Below, piece by piece: positions 42,329-51,145 of a DNA stretch of 64,000 nt. Made by a program: the position numbers and the translations under genes. Below the pieces are notes generated by a model. That model worked only from the letters and a program-made list of their open reading frames with translations. It ran no database searches and was not told the origin of the DNA. Location: the NCBI RefSeq assembly GCF_013401515.1, contig NZ_CP058529.1:3286001-3350000 (forward strand), in the 5' to 3' direction. This DNA comes from Halorarum halophilum (GTDB lineage: Archaea; Halobacteriota; Halobacteria; Halobacteriales; Haloferacaceae). The first letter of the stretch is position 1. The number at the start of each line of letters is the position of its first letter.

Positions 42329-44542
42329 ATGGATCTGTCCGATATCTCGCGCCGGGGATTCCTCGGCGTGACGGCTGTCGGCGGCGTCGCCGCCGGTCTG
42401 GGTCGAGAGGCGTCCCGAGGGACCGCGAAGGCCGAACGCGCGAACGCACAGTCCGACGACGGGAGCCTCCTCGAGATCGTCACCGAGGAGGAGGGGACCC
42501 TGTTCTACGAGTTCGAGGTCGCAGGCCGGGTCATGAAGGTGTTCGACAGGGGCGACGACTCCGCCGAGCTGCGGAACGACGACGTGGACGAGGAGCGGTC
42601 CGAGCAGGTCACCGTGACCGGCGAGACGGCCAACGGCCAGGGCGACTCCTACCGGTTCTCCGGGACGATGGTGGACTTCGAGTACAACGACGAGAGCGCC
42701 CCGTCGTTCACGGTGCAGCTCGACGGGGAGGACGTGACCGACCGCGTGACGGCCCTGGACACGCCGGACTCGGAGTACGACAGGGACCTGTTCGAGATCA
42801 GGACGGAGAGCGACGGGACGTTATACTACGACTTCCTCGTCGACGGGCGCGTGACGAAGGCGCTCGACGAGGGGGAGAACTCCGCCGAGCGCGGGACGGC
42901 AGATCGCGGCGCGGACGACGTCGACCGGTTCCGCGACGGCACGTGGGGCGTCCTCGGCTCCGCGAGTGACGGCTACGGGGACGCGTTCTACCTGTACGGC
43001 CCGCTCCTCGACTTCGAGTACAAGACGGACGACTACCCGGAGTTCAGGCTGCTCCTGAACGGCGAGGACATGACCGACGAACTCCTCCGCAGGGGCCGCG
43101 TCGAGGACGACGGACGGAACGGCGACAACGGAGACGACCGGGACGACGACGACGATGACGGGGACGACGATGACGACGACGCGCCGGAGGAGCTGGACGC
43201 CGACATTCAGCTGTTCTGTTACGAAGTCAACGTCGACGCGGAGTCGTACGAGGAGGTCGCCCTCCGGATGAGCGACGGGTCGACCCAGCGGTTCACCGGC
43301 GACTACGGCGGGGAGAACCGGTTCGGCTTCTCGGGGAGCGGCAGCGTGCGCGACGAGGACGAACTGTTCACCGAGTACCACGGATGGGTCCGGGAGGCCG
43401 TCGTCTCCGACGGCTCCGCGACGGCGTCGGCGAGTAACGAACCCGGTAGCTGCCTCGACGTGAGCCGGGAGTGCTCCGGCATCACGATGGAAGACCCCGA
43501 CGACGTGAACGTCGACGTCAGCCTCTACTTCGCCGACGGGAGCGCGAAGGGCCTCGACGTGAGGGAGCCGAGCCCGGTCGAATTCGTCTCGCCGGGCCGC
43601 GTGTTCGACCGCGCGAGCTTCGATACGCCGGACGAGGTGGTCATCCGGAACGACGACACGTCGTGTGACCCGGGCGAGTACGCGACGACGTTCGACTGCA
43701 CCGAGGTGACGGTCGGCGAGGAGGAGTTCGGCAGCCTTCCCCCGCAGTTCGCCATGGCGAGACTCCTGTTCGTGGGCGGCGACACCCAGACGTTCGGCGA
43801 CCAGCTCGGCCCCGACGACTTCTCCGCGCCCCGGACGTTCGCCGGGACGGACGAACACGAGGGGAAGGTCATCGAACGCGTCCAGATCGCCGCAGACGGC
43901 GGCGACGTGTTCTTCAACCTCGTGAACCCGGACGTGGACGACTGCGACCCCGAGACCCCTGACGGAGAGAACGGAGCCGACGACATCGAGTGCGCGGAGG
44001 TTAACGCCGAGGCGGAGTATGTCGTGTTTACGAACACGGGCGATAGCGAAGTCGACGTATCCGGCTACGTTGTCGCATTCGAGTACGGAAACAGTGACAC
44101 CGACCAGCGCAGGACGATCCCCGACGGAACAACCATCGACGCGGGAGGGGATTTAATAATCGCCACCGGGGCTGAACCCGTTGATGACGCCGACGTGACG
44201 TTCGACTATGAGGGTGAAGTGCTCAACAACGACGAGACCGATGTCGTCGCCCTGCTCGACACCGGCGGGAACGAAATTTGCACCATCAGCAGCCAGTCCA
44301 CGGCGACCGAGACGGAAACCGAGACCGAGACCGAAACGGAGACGGCGACCGGAACGACGACGGAGACCGAAACCGGGACCGCGACCGACACCCCCACGGA
44401 CACGCCGACCGAGACCCCGACGGATACTCCAACGGAGACTCCGACGGACACCCCCACCGAGACACCGACGGACACCCCCACCGAGACACCGACGGACACG
44501 CCGACGGACACGCCGACGGACTCATCGACCGGGTCCGAGTGA
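42329..44542 (+). CDS. Tat-exported surface protein with repeated module, lamin-tail domain and Thr/Pro/Glu tail
   Basis: A 737-residue protein. Tat motif SRRGFLGVT without lipobox. Residues about 45-145 and 152-261 are two copies of a beta-rich module (YEFEVAGRV ... YRFSGTMVDFEY ... LDGEDVTD; YDFLVDGRV ... FYLYGPLLDFEY ... LNGEDMTD), followed by a short Asp run and a looser third copy from about 291. Residues about 557-652 resemble a lamin-tail domain (EYVVFTNTGDSEVDVSGYVV). The last 80 residues are Thr/Glu/Pro repeats, probably a glycosylated wall-spanning stalk. The lamin-tail part is less GC-rich and uses TTA and ATA codons, unlike the rest. Start ATG 42329 is 28 bp after CTATACTG. Confidence 0.8.
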   Translation: MDLSDISRRGFLGVTAVGGVAAGLGREASRGTAKAERANAQSDDGSLLEIVTEEEGTLFYEFEVAGRVMKVFDRGDDSAELRNDDVDEERSEQVTVTGETANGQGDSYRFSGTMVDFEYNDESAPSFTVQLDGEDVTDRVTALDTPDSEYDRDLFEIRTESDGTLYYDFLVDGRVTKALDEGENSAERGTADRGADDVDRFRDGTWGVLGSASDGYGDAFYLYGPLLDFEYKTDDYPEFRLLLNGEDMTDELLRRGRVEDDGRNGDNGDDRDDDDDDGDDDDDDAPEELDADIQLFCYEVNVDAESYEEVALRMSDGSTQRFTGDYGGENRFGFSGSGSVRDEDELFTEYHGWVREAVVSDGSATASASNEPGSCLDVSRECSGITMEDPDDVNVDVSLYFADGSAKGLDVREPSPVEFVSPGRVFDRASFDTPDEVVIRNDDTSCDPGEYATTFDCTEVTVGEEEFGSLPPQFAMARLLFVGGDTQTFGDQLGPDDFSAPRTFAGTDEHEGKVIERVQIAADGGDVFFNLVNPDVDDCDPETPDGENGADDIECAEVNAEAEYVVFTNTGDSEVDVSGYVVAFEYGNSDTDQRRTIPDGTTIDAGGDLIIATGAEPVDDADVTFDYEGEVLNNDETDVVALLDTGGNEICTISSQSTATETETETETETETATGTTTETETGTATDTPTDTPTETPTDTPTETPTDTPTETPTDTPTETPTDTPTDTPTDSSTGSE
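44311..44524 (+). repeat. Thr/Pro/Glu-coding simple repeat
   Basis: In-frame tandem repeats built on the codons ACN-GAN and CCG. Exact 24-base copies are at 44441-44464 and 44465-44488. It encodes the Thr/Pro/Glu tail of the preceding surface protein and is probably variable in length between strains. Confidence 0.85.
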
Positions 44543-44722
44543 GCGCCCGGACCGGCGCTCCCTGCGCGACGAGTCCGCACGTACCGGCCCCGACTGCTGG
44601 CACCGAACGACTCATACGCGCCACCTGACTACCCGGTCAGTGTGAGCCGGTTCCCGACTCCCCCGAGCGACGGTCCCTCCAGCACCGCGTCGTACGCGGA
44701 CGAGCGTCGCGGGTGGTCCTGA

Positions 44723-45979
44723 ATGGGCGAAGTGCGGCCGCGAGCGGTCGTGCTCGCCGTTATCGCATGCACGTTCTTCGTCGGCTTCGGCGGCGGCGTC
44801 GTCTTCCCAATCCTGCCGAACCTCGGGACGGTGCTCGGCATCTCCCCGTTCCTGGTCGGCATCATCCTGAGCGCGAACCGGTTCGTCCGGATGGTCGCGA
44901 ACGCGCCCGCCGGGGCGCTGGTCGACCGCGTCGGGACCCGCCGGCCGTTCATCGCCGGGCTGCTCATCGAGGGCGTGGCGACGCTCGGCTACAACGTCGC
45001 GCTGGCGTCGTCGCTCCCCGAGTTCTGGTTCCTCCTCTCGCGGGTCGCGTGGGGGCTCGGCAGCGCGCTCGTGTTCGCGACGGCCTACACCATCACGGCC
45101 GACGTGAGCGAGGCGGCCTCGCGCGGGACGAGCATGGGCTTCGTCAGGGCGGGCATCACGTTCGGCTTCCCGGCGGGGCTGGTGCTCGGCGGCGTCGTGA
45201 GCGACCTGTACAGCGTCGCGGTCGCGTTCGCCCTGGCGGCGGCCTTCGCGCTCGTCTCGGGCGGGCTCGCCTTCCTCACCGTCCCGGAGACCCACGCCAG
45301 CGACGCGGGGACGAGCGTGCGCCCCTGGGACATCGACACGAGCACCCCGGCGCTGACCACGGGGCTGGTGAACTTCGGGCTCTACTTCTCGTACGCCGGC
45401 GTGCTGTTCGCGACGCTGGTGCTCCTGCTCGGCCGGCGCGGCATCACCGTCCTCGGCTACTCGGCGCAGGGAACCTCCGGGTTCCTGATGGCCGCGACCG
45501 TCCTCGCGGGGTCGGTGTTCATGCTCGTCGGCGGGAGCGCGAGCGACCGGCTCGGCGCCCGCGTGCCGATCCTCCTCGCGTTCCTCGGGCTGGCGTGCGC
45601 GGGGTTCCTGGGGCTCGCCGTCGCGGACTCCCGCGTCGGCCTGCTCGTCGCCTGCCTCGCCGTCGGCGCCGGCCAGGGCGGCGTGGGCGGTCCGCTGATG
45701 GCCCTGCTGGCCGACCTCACCCCGACCGACCGGATGGGCCGGGCGACGGGGACGAACAACGTCCTCGGCGACGTCGGCGGTGGCCTCGGCCCGATCGTCT
45801 CGCTCCCGGCCGTCGAGGCGCTGGGTTTCGTCCCAGTCTACGCCGCCTGCGCGTTCATCCCCCTGGCCGCCGGCGTCGTCCTCCTCGCGGGGACCTACCG
45901 GCACACCGGCGAACTCAACCCCGACGTGGCGGTGCGGGAGGCGTCGAGCCCCGCCGCCGACCGCGATTCGTCGTCCTAG
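44723..45979 (+). CDS. MFS transporter
   Basis: A 418-residue protein with 12 hydrophobic segments in two halves. The loop 2-3 motif is RFVRMVANAPAGALVDRVGTRRP, close to the family motif A (G-x-x-x-D-R-x-G-x-R-R), with a related motif in the second half (GGSASDRLGARVP). The C-terminus is polar. Probably an exporter of the drug-efflux type; substrate unknown. The spacing from the preceding gene (180 bp) suggests its own promoter, but I see no clear TATA box. Confidence 0.88.
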   Translation: MGEVRPRAVVLAVIACTFFVGFGGGVVFPILPNLGTVLGISPFLVGIILSANRFVRMVANAPAGALVDRVGTRRPFIAGLLIEGVATLGYNVALASSLPEFWFLLSRVAWGLGSALVFATAYTITADVSEAASRGTSMGFVRAGITFGFPAGLVLGGVVSDLYSVAVAFALAAAFALVSGGLAFLTVPETHASDAGTSVRPWDIDTSTPALTTGLVNFGLYFSYAGVLFATLVLLLGRRGITVLGYSAQGTSGFLMAATVLAGSVFMLVGGSASDRLGARVPILLAFLGLACAGFLGLAVADSRVGLLVACLAVGAGQGGVGGPLMALLADLTPTDRMGRATGTNNVLGDVGGGLGPIVSLPAVEALGFVPVYAACAFIPLAAGVVLLAGTYRHTGELNPDVAVREASSPAADRDSSS

Positions 45980-46055
45980 CCACAACCTAGTCGTCGCCGT
46001 CTCCCGCGCACGTGCGCGGCCAGCACTTTTCTCCGGCCGTGGCTAACCGTGGCAC

Positions 46056-46265
46056 GTGCCTGACATTGGTGCCCCCTTCGGGTTCGATCTCTCCACGACG
46101 CTGGTCGGATCGGGGTTCACGCTCCTCGTGTCGAGCGCGGTCCTCCGGTACGGCGATCGGGTGTCGAGGTTCACGAACGAGGAACTGTACGGGGTCGGTG
46201 GCGCCGTCCTCCTCGTCCTCGGGGTGGTCTACGGCCTGTTTCTCGTCCTCCGCGGCGATCGCTGA
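46056..46265 (+). CDS. Small membrane protein
   Basis: A 69-residue protein from a GTG codon with two hydrophobic segments (TTLVGSGFTLLVSSAVL and GAVLLVLGVVYGLFLVL) separated by a charged loop (RYGDRVSRFTNEELYG). A CACTTTTC element lies about 28 bp upstream. No family recognised. Confidence 0.55.
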   Translation: MPDIGAPFGFDLSTTLVGSGFTLLVSSAVLRYGDRVSRFTNEELYGVGGAVLLVLGVVYGLFLVLRGDR

Positions 46266-46378
46266 GCCTCGAATCCGAGTGCTGTCGGAGGTCCGGTTGG
46301 CCGTGAACAGAACGAAATCACTCGATGAACCGTTGCGGTTCGTACCTTCGGAAGCAGCGCCCGCGTGTCACTCCGCGG

Positions 46379-46822
46379 TCACACGTCGGCCTCGTCGGCC
46401 GTCGCCGCGCGCGTGAAGTCGCGCCAGTAGTTCACCGTCCAGAAACTGAGACCGGTGGCAATGAGTCCGGCCGCGATGAAGTAGAAGAGGATCGAGTTGA
46501 GCACCGCCTCGGGCGCCCGGTACGCGTAGACGATCCCCTCGCCCGCGAGCATGCCGACGACCAGCGCGAGGATCGCGACCCCCGTCGCGGCCGACAGCAC
46601 CGTGCGGCCGTCCGCGTCGTAGCGGGCCAACCCGACGATGGTGACGACGAACGCGACCGCCATCACGAGCACGTACACCGGGAAGCGGATCCCGACGTTG
46701 ACGGCGTTGCCTGTCACCAGCGACAGCAGGCCGACGAAGTCGGCCGTCAGCAGGACCGTCGACACCAGGACGAGTGCGGCGATCTGCTTCAGTTGACCCT
46801 CGAACCACCGTGAGGGAGACAT
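46379..46822 (-). CDS. Four-helix membrane protein
   Basis: About 147 residues with four hydrophobic segments (for example IAALVLVSTVLLTADFVGLL, FPVYVLVMAVAFVVTIVGLA, AATGVAILALVVGMLAGEG, LNSILFYFIAAGLIATGL) and a charged C-terminus. The ATG at 46822 (MSPSRWFEGQLKQ) is chosen; the frame continues to 47134 but would run through the upstream region of the divergent ATPase gene. A TACCTTTT element lies 20-30 bp upstream. Function unknown; paralogous small membrane proteins are common in haloarchaea. Confidence 0.7.
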   Translation of the reverse strand: MSPSRWFEGQLKQIAALVLVSTVLLTADFVGLLSLVTGNAVNVGIRFPVYVLVMAVAFVVTIVGLARYDADGRTVLSAATGVAILALVVGMLAGEGIVYAYRAPEAVLNSILFYFIAAGLIATGLSFWTVNYWRDFTRAATADEADV

Positions 46823-46955
46823 GTGCGAGCACAGCCGTCTGGGGGCGAAAAAGGTACCGACCACCGGCCGGGAAACGACCGGTTCCCTTAATTCGCGTAC
46901 GGGATACTCACGACGGAAGGCATATGCCGGGGCCCTCCCCAGATGGGGGTGAACG

Positions 46956-48479
46956 ATGACCAGTATCCCGGACGAGATCAGGATCTCCGAGGACGGTACG
47001 ACGCTGCCCGTCATCGAGCTCCTCACGGGCCGCGGGTTCGTGACCGGCAAGTCCGGGAGCGGGAAGTCGAACACGGCCAGCGTCATCGCCGAGGAACTGC
47101 TGGAACTCGACCTCCCGATGCTCATCATCGACACGGACGGCGAGTACTACGGGCTGAAGGAGCGCTACGAGATGCTCCACGTCGGCGCCGGCGACCTCTG
47201 CGACGTGCAGGTCTCGCCGACCCACGCCCAGCGGATCGCGACGCTCGCGCTCGAGGAGAACGTCCCGGTCATCCTCGACGTCTCGGAGTACCTCGACGTC
47301 GACGACGCCCGACAGCTGATCCACGGCGTCGTCAAGACGCTGTTCGTCCGGGAGAAGAAGGAGAAGAAGCCGTTCATGCTGCTGGTCGAGGAGTGCCACG
47401 AGTACCTCCCGGAGTCGGGCGGTCTCGACGAGGTCGGCGAGATCCTCCTCCAGGTCGCCAAGCGCGGCCGCAAGCGCGGGCTCGGCCTCTGTGGCATGTC
47501 CCAGCGCCCCGCCGCCGTCGACAAGGACTTCATCACCCAGTGCGACTGGCTCGTCTGGCACCGGCTCACCTGGGAGAACGACACGAAGGTGGTCGGGCGA
47601 TTCCTCGACAACGAGTACGCCGAGATGGTCGAGGGGCTCAACGACGGCGAGGCGATCCTCGTGACCGACTGGGACGAGCAGGTGACGCGCGTCCAGTTCC
47701 GCCGGAAGAAGACGTTCGACGCGGGCGCGACCCCCGGTCTCGAGGACGTCGAGCGCCCGGACTTCCGCTCCATCAGCTCCGACCTCGAGGAGGAGCTCTC
47801 GAACCTGGGGTCGACGATGAAGGACCCCGACTCCGGGCCCGGAACCGGCGGAGGGTCGACCGGCGGCGGATCGGCCGGTGGCGGCGGATCAGCCGGGGCC
47901 GAACTAGGTGGCGGATCGTCCGACGCAGGAACGCGATCGCCGGACCTCGATCAGGCGGCGGAAGCGGTCGAGGACGACTCAGGAACGGGTTCGACGGCCG
48001 GATCGGCGTCCTCCGGGGACGCCGGCTCCGCCGACGACTCGGAGTCGGCCGACGATCAGTTCGAGGGTGGTGAGAGCGGCGGGACGATCGTGCGGGCCGA
48101 CTCGGCGACGGACGACCGCTCGACCCCGATCGGCAGGACCCCGTCGCGGACCATCGTCAAGAACCGCGGTCCGAAGCGGCCGAAACCGCCGAGCCGTCGG
48201 AGTCGGCGCCACCGCCGCCGGGGCCGGGACGCCGCCGAGGAGAACATCGTCCTCGAGGCGAGCCACCTTGTCGCCTACGGCGTCGAGTTCACCGTCTGGC
48301 GGATCCGCCGCGCGATCTTCCGCGCCAGGCTCGCCACGAGGCGGTCGGTCGGCCGAACGTGGCGACGAATCAGGCGGTCCGGGGCCGACCACGACCTGGA
48401 CCCGCGACTGCTCGCGGTGCTGCTTCTGGGTTGCGTGACCCTCGCGGTCGGCCTCCTGCTGTCGAGCGTCGTCCTGTAG
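46956..48479 (+). CDS. HerA/FtsK-like ATPase with a C-terminal membrane anchor
   Basis: A 507-residue protein. Residues about 1-275 form a HerA-type (DUF87) ATPase core: Walker A GKSGSGKS (31-38), Walker B MLLVEECHEYLP (about 140-150), sensor-like GLGLCGMSQRPAAVDKDF. The N-terminal HAS barrel of true HerA is missing. A Gly/Ser/Asp-rich linker (about 285-385) leads to a strongly basic region (PKRPKPPSRRSRRHRRRGRD and two amphipathic Arg-rich stretches), and the last 23 residues are a transmembrane helix (LLAVLLLGCVTLAVGLLL). No nurA is adjacent. The ATG has a GGGGTGA ribosome-binding site 5-11 nt upstream and a GGCATATGCC palindrome about 32 bp upstream that may be the TATA region. Confidence 0.82.
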   Translation: MTSIPDEIRISEDGTTLPVIELLTGRGFVTGKSGSGKSNTASVIAEELLELDLPMLIIDTDGEYYGLKERYEMLHVGAGDLCDVQVSPTHAQRIATLALEENVPVILDVSEYLDVDDARQLIHGVVKTLFVREKKEKKPFMLLVEECHEYLPESGGLDEVGEILLQVAKRGRKRGLGLCGMSQRPAAVDKDFITQCDWLVWHRLTWENDTKVVGRFLDNEYAEMVEGLNDGEAILVTDWDEQVTRVQFRRKKTFDAGATPGLEDVERPDFRSISSDLEEELSNLGSTMKDPDSGPGTGGGSTGGGSAGGGGSAGAELGGGSSDAGTRSPDLDQAAEAVEDDSGTGSTAGSASSGDAGSADDSESADDQFEGGESGGTIVRADSATDDRSTPIGRTPSRTIVKNRGPKRPKPPSRRSRRHRRRGRDAAEENIVLEASHLVAYGVEFTVWRIRRAIFRARLATRRSVGRTWRRIRRSGADHDLDPRLLAVLLLGCVTLAVGLLLSSVVL

Positions 48480-48610
48480 GGCGACCGTTCCCTGGACGTC
48501 GGAACCCTCACGAGGCCTCCAGCGGTCGATTCGACGCGACGTCCACGTTCCGACAGCGTCGGCCTCGTCCCCCGTTTCGGCATCCGAGTACGCCCGACCA
48601 ACCGTGCAGC

Positions 48611-48629
48611 GTCCGCCCGAAGGGCGGAC
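48611..48629 (+). terminator. Stem-loop 132 bp after the HerA-like gene
   Basis: GTCCGCCC-GAA-GGGCGGAC, a perfect 8-bp stem with a 3-nt loop. There is no T-tract, so it may be an RNA-stabilising hairpin rather than a terminator. Confidence 0.4.
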
Positions 48630-48684
48630 CTGTTCGCTCCCTCGGTGTCGACTAACTCTCACTTGCGAACCTTCCGAATACACG

Positions 48685-48771
48685 CTTACTGGGGCGTAAG
48701 ACTACCCTTCGAGGGTAAACTGTTTCCGGGGTTTATGCGCTCAGCGGCCGACGAATCGGCCGCAATGGAGG
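48685..48771 (+). promoter_or_regulatory. Promoter of the DUF7282 gene with three inverted repeats and a ribosome-binding site
   Basis: Within 90 bp are CTTAC-N6-GTAAG (48685-48700), TACCCT-N3-AGGGTA (48703-48717), a TATA-like GTTTAT (48731-48736), GCGGCCG-N6-CGGCCGC (48744-48763) and GGAGG (48767-48771), 7 nt before the ATG at 48779. The two upstream repeats flank where activators bind; the third lies between the TATA box and the predicted transcript start. The layout suggests regulated expression. Confidence 0.5.
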
Positions 48772-48778
48772 CTCGGAC

Positions 48779-49783
48779 ATGACAACGCGGAACGCGGTCG
48801 TATCGCTCGTCGCGGCGCTGGTGGTCGTTTCGGTGCTCGCACCCGCCGCGGCGTGGAGCGCGGGCGCACAGGGTCAACAGCAGCAGGAGCGGCAGGGGCT
48901 CGTCGTCGAGTCGCTCGACGCGCCCGGTGCCGCAACGCCGAACAGCACGATCACCGTGAACGCGACGATCTCGAACCCGACCTCCCAGGAGCTCACCGAG
49001 GAGGTCGCGTTCAGGCTCGTGGGCGACGACCAGGATATCGTGGAGCGCCAGTCCGTCACCGTGGGGCCGGACGGGACGACGTCGGTGAGCTTCACGCTCG
49101 AGACGACGAACTTCGGTACCGGTGACTACATCCACGGCGTCACGACTGCCAACAGTAGCCAGTTCGCTCAACTCGACGTGACCACCGACGCCGACGTCTC
49201 CTTCGACGAGCAGGAGTCCGACGGGACCCAGGTCACCGTGGACGAGGTGTTCGTCCCCGAGGGCGGCTACGTCACCATCCACGACCAGCGCCTCCTGGAG
49301 GGTGACGCGCTCGGCAGCGTCATCGGCGTCTCCTCGTACCTCGAACCAGGCTTCCACGAGGACGTCGACGTGACGCTGTTCGACGTGCCGGGCGCCCAGT
49401 TCCAAACCTCCGAACTGACCGAGAGCCAGGTCCTCTTCGCGATGCCCCACCTGGAGACGAACAACGACAGGACGTACGACTTCGTCTCCTCGAACGGCTC
49501 CGCCGACGGCCCGTACACGGTCGAGGGCGAGGCGGTGACGTCGCCGGCGCCGGTGACGGTCGCGAACGGGACCGCGGGCGGCGGGGCCGACGGCGGGACC
49601 TCCACCCCCGACGCGGGCACCGACGAGCCGACCGGAACCGCGACCGAAACCGAGTTCGGCGGCGCCGACGACGGCGAAACGACCGGAACCGAGATCGTGG
49701 ACGCCGGGGGCGACGAGAACGAGACGACCGGCACCGAGACCGGGAGTCCGTCGCTGGTCGCGGAACTGGGCTCAGGGAACTGA
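48779..49783 (+). CDS. Exported DUF7282-type surface protein
   Basis: A 334-residue protein with a Sec-type signal peptide (VVSLVAALVVVSVLAPAAAWSAGA). Residues about 40-125 look like an extracellular Ig/CARDB-type beta domain (STITVNATISNPTSQEL). Residues about 140-250 carry the haloarchaeal DUF7282 signature (VDEVFVPEGGYVTIHDQRLLEGD cannot be confused with other families I know). The C-terminus is Gly/Thr/Asp-rich, a probable glycosylated stalk. There is no clear C-terminal anchor. It is one of the few genes here with a GGAGG ribosome-binding site. Confidence 0.8.
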   Translation: MTTRNAVVSLVAALVVVSVLAPAAAWSAGAQGQQQQERQGLVVESLDAPGAATPNSTITVNATISNPTSQELTEEVAFRLVGDDQDIVERQSVTVGPDGTTSVSFTLETTNFGTGDYIHGVTTANSSQFAQLDVTTDADVSFDEQESDGTQVTVDEVFVPEGGYVTIHDQRLLEGDALGSVIGVSSYLEPGFHEDVDVTLFDVPGAQFQTSELTESQVLFAMPHLETNNDRTYDFVSSNGSADGPYTVEGEAVTSPAPVTVANGTAGGGADGGTSTPDAGTDEPTGTATETEFGGADDGETTGTEIVDAGGDENETTGTETGSPSLVAELGSGN

Positions 49784-50242
49784 GTCGACGACGGACGAGC
49801 AGGTCCGGAGGGCGGTCAGGGGGACGATGCTGGAGGTCCCCGGATCCCCCTGGCGGCAGATACGCGACCGTGAGCGGCCGTACGCCCGGTTCTATCCGAA
49901 TACGGCGGTTCTCCTCGGGAGCTTCTCGCGCGCACCGGTCTGACAGCCTGATTCGTCGGTCCCGACGCCGGCCCCACACGGTCGACACCGTCTCCGGCCG
50001 AACCGTTGCCGCGGCAGTGAAGAAACGTTTGCAACTATATCCCTCGAAACCGCACGACAGCAGTGAACCGTTTCGTAACCAGTTACCAATCGTTTGTGGA
50101 CTATTTCGACGTGTGCACGGACCGGCGCCCGATTTTCATTCGAGATAACGCGCAACGAAATGAAAGTGTTGTGGCTGTGAAGGGAAATCTGTTGGGACGG
50201 ACATTCCCCTTTTAGTCCGTAGTCACCATCCCTGAAAACGCC
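49784..50242 (+). promoter_or_regulatory. 459-bp intergenic region with promoter of the DUF7504-like gene
   Basis: No gene is seen. Towards the right end lies CCTTTTAG (50209-50216), the likely TATA box 28 bp before the next ATG. Elements TGTGGACTAT (50095-50104) and CTATTTCGACGTGT (50101-50114) recur, with one change in the latter, upstream of the regulator gene at 51146 (51013-51022 and 51047-51060). Confidence 0.5.
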
Positions 50243-50836
50243 ATGTCAGGAACGTCGCACCCGTCGGTTCTGTACGAGAACGGCCACGAGCCGGCCGGTC
50301 TCGCGGACGCGCGGAACGTGTTAGTACTGGACGATCCGCGCATCCCGACCGTGGACCACTTCGGTCCCGAACTCGTGACCGACGGGCCGCTGCTCCTGAT
50401 CGCGTTCACCGCGGCCGACGTCCAACTGCTCGAGGGACAGGAGCACCGGGAGCTGTACGTCGTCGACGCGACCCCGCAGGGGAACGTGGTCGACGAGGCC
50501 ACCGACGGGATCACCGTCGAGTCGGTCTCCTCGCCCGCGAACCTCACCGAGATCGGGGTCGCACTCGACAAACTTCTCGCGCGTGCAGGGGACACGAGCG
50601 GACGGCTCGACTGCTGTCTCCCGTCGCTCACCGCGCTCCTCCAGTACGTCGACCGGCAGCGCGCCTACCGGTTCTGCAACGCGATGACGAACCGGCTCGC
50701 GTCCGCGGACGCGTTCGCCCACTACCACCTCAGCGCGGAGGCGCACGACGACATGACCGTCGACACCTTCGCCTCGCTGATGGACGCGGTCGTCCACGTG
50801 GACGCCGACGGCTCGAGCGTCGTTCGCAGTCGCTGA
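50243..50836 (+). CDS. Haloarchaeal DUF7504-like protein (degenerate RecA-like)
   Basis: A 197-residue soluble protein. Sequence such as NVLVLDDPRIPTVDHFGPELVT, GPLLLIAFTAADVQLLEG, LYVVDATPQGN and DRQRAYRFCNAMTNRLASADAFAHYHLS matches my memory of the DUF7504 family, which looks like a KaiC/RecA-type fold without a Walker A motif. Its members are often next to transcription regulators. It precedes the putative membrane-bound regulator at 51146 and shares upstream sequence elements with it. Confidence 0.65.
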   Translation: MSGTSHPSVLYENGHEPAGLADARNVLVLDDPRIPTVDHFGPELVTDGPLLLIAFTAADVQLLEGQEHRELYVVDATPQGNVVDEATDGITVESVSSPANLTEIGVALDKLLARAGDTSGRLDCCLPSLTALLQYVDRQRAYRFCNAMTNRLASADAFAHYHLSAEAHDDMTVDTFASLMDAVVHVDADGSSVVRSR

Positions 50837-50981
50837 CGACCCGACGATTCCGACAACCGAGAACCTGGGCACCCACTCGATCTGACGTGGCCTGGTTCCC
50901 GCAAACGGGCTGCCGGCTCGATCCGGGGGGACGACGCCGGCGCCCCCGAATCCTCCGCCGACGATACGAAAGCGATCTGAT

Positions 50982-51064
50982 TGTTTCGAACGAAACTACC
51001 CCACGTAGCGTCTGTGGACTATCCTCCTTCGGGGACTGTTTCGGCACTGTTTCGACGTGTTTCG
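50982..51064 (+). promoter_or_regulatory. Phased TGTTTCG repeats upstream of the membrane-bound regulator
   Basis: TGTTTCG occurs at 50982-50988, 51037-51043, 51048-51054 and 51058-51064; an inverted CGAAAC at 50991-50996 makes the first copy a GTTTCG-AA-CGAAAC palindrome. The last three are spaced 11 and 10 bp, about one helical turn, so they face the same side of the DNA. They end about 30 bp before the TATA-like AAAAGGTTAAGG (51094-51105), where an activator array would be expected. Confidence 0.6.
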
Positions 51065-51145
51065 TCGTCTACGTTCCGACAGAACTCGCCGCGAAAAGGT
51101 TAAGGCTCTGAACGGAAACGGCAGGACGAACCTGGAGCCCAGTAC

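Noticed and set aside
44206..44580. Minus-strand frame encoding a VSVGVSVG-type repeat
   Set aside because: It is only the complement of the Thr/Pro/Glu-coding repeat of the surface protein.
44612..45985. A 457-residue minus-strand open frame
   Set aside because: Antisense to the MFS transporter; polar low-complexity composition typical of complement of membrane-protein DNA.
46904..46930. GGCATATGCC palindrome as an operator of the HerA-like gene
   Set aside because: It overlaps the expected TATA position and may be no more than a TATA box; one short palindrome is not enough to call an operator.
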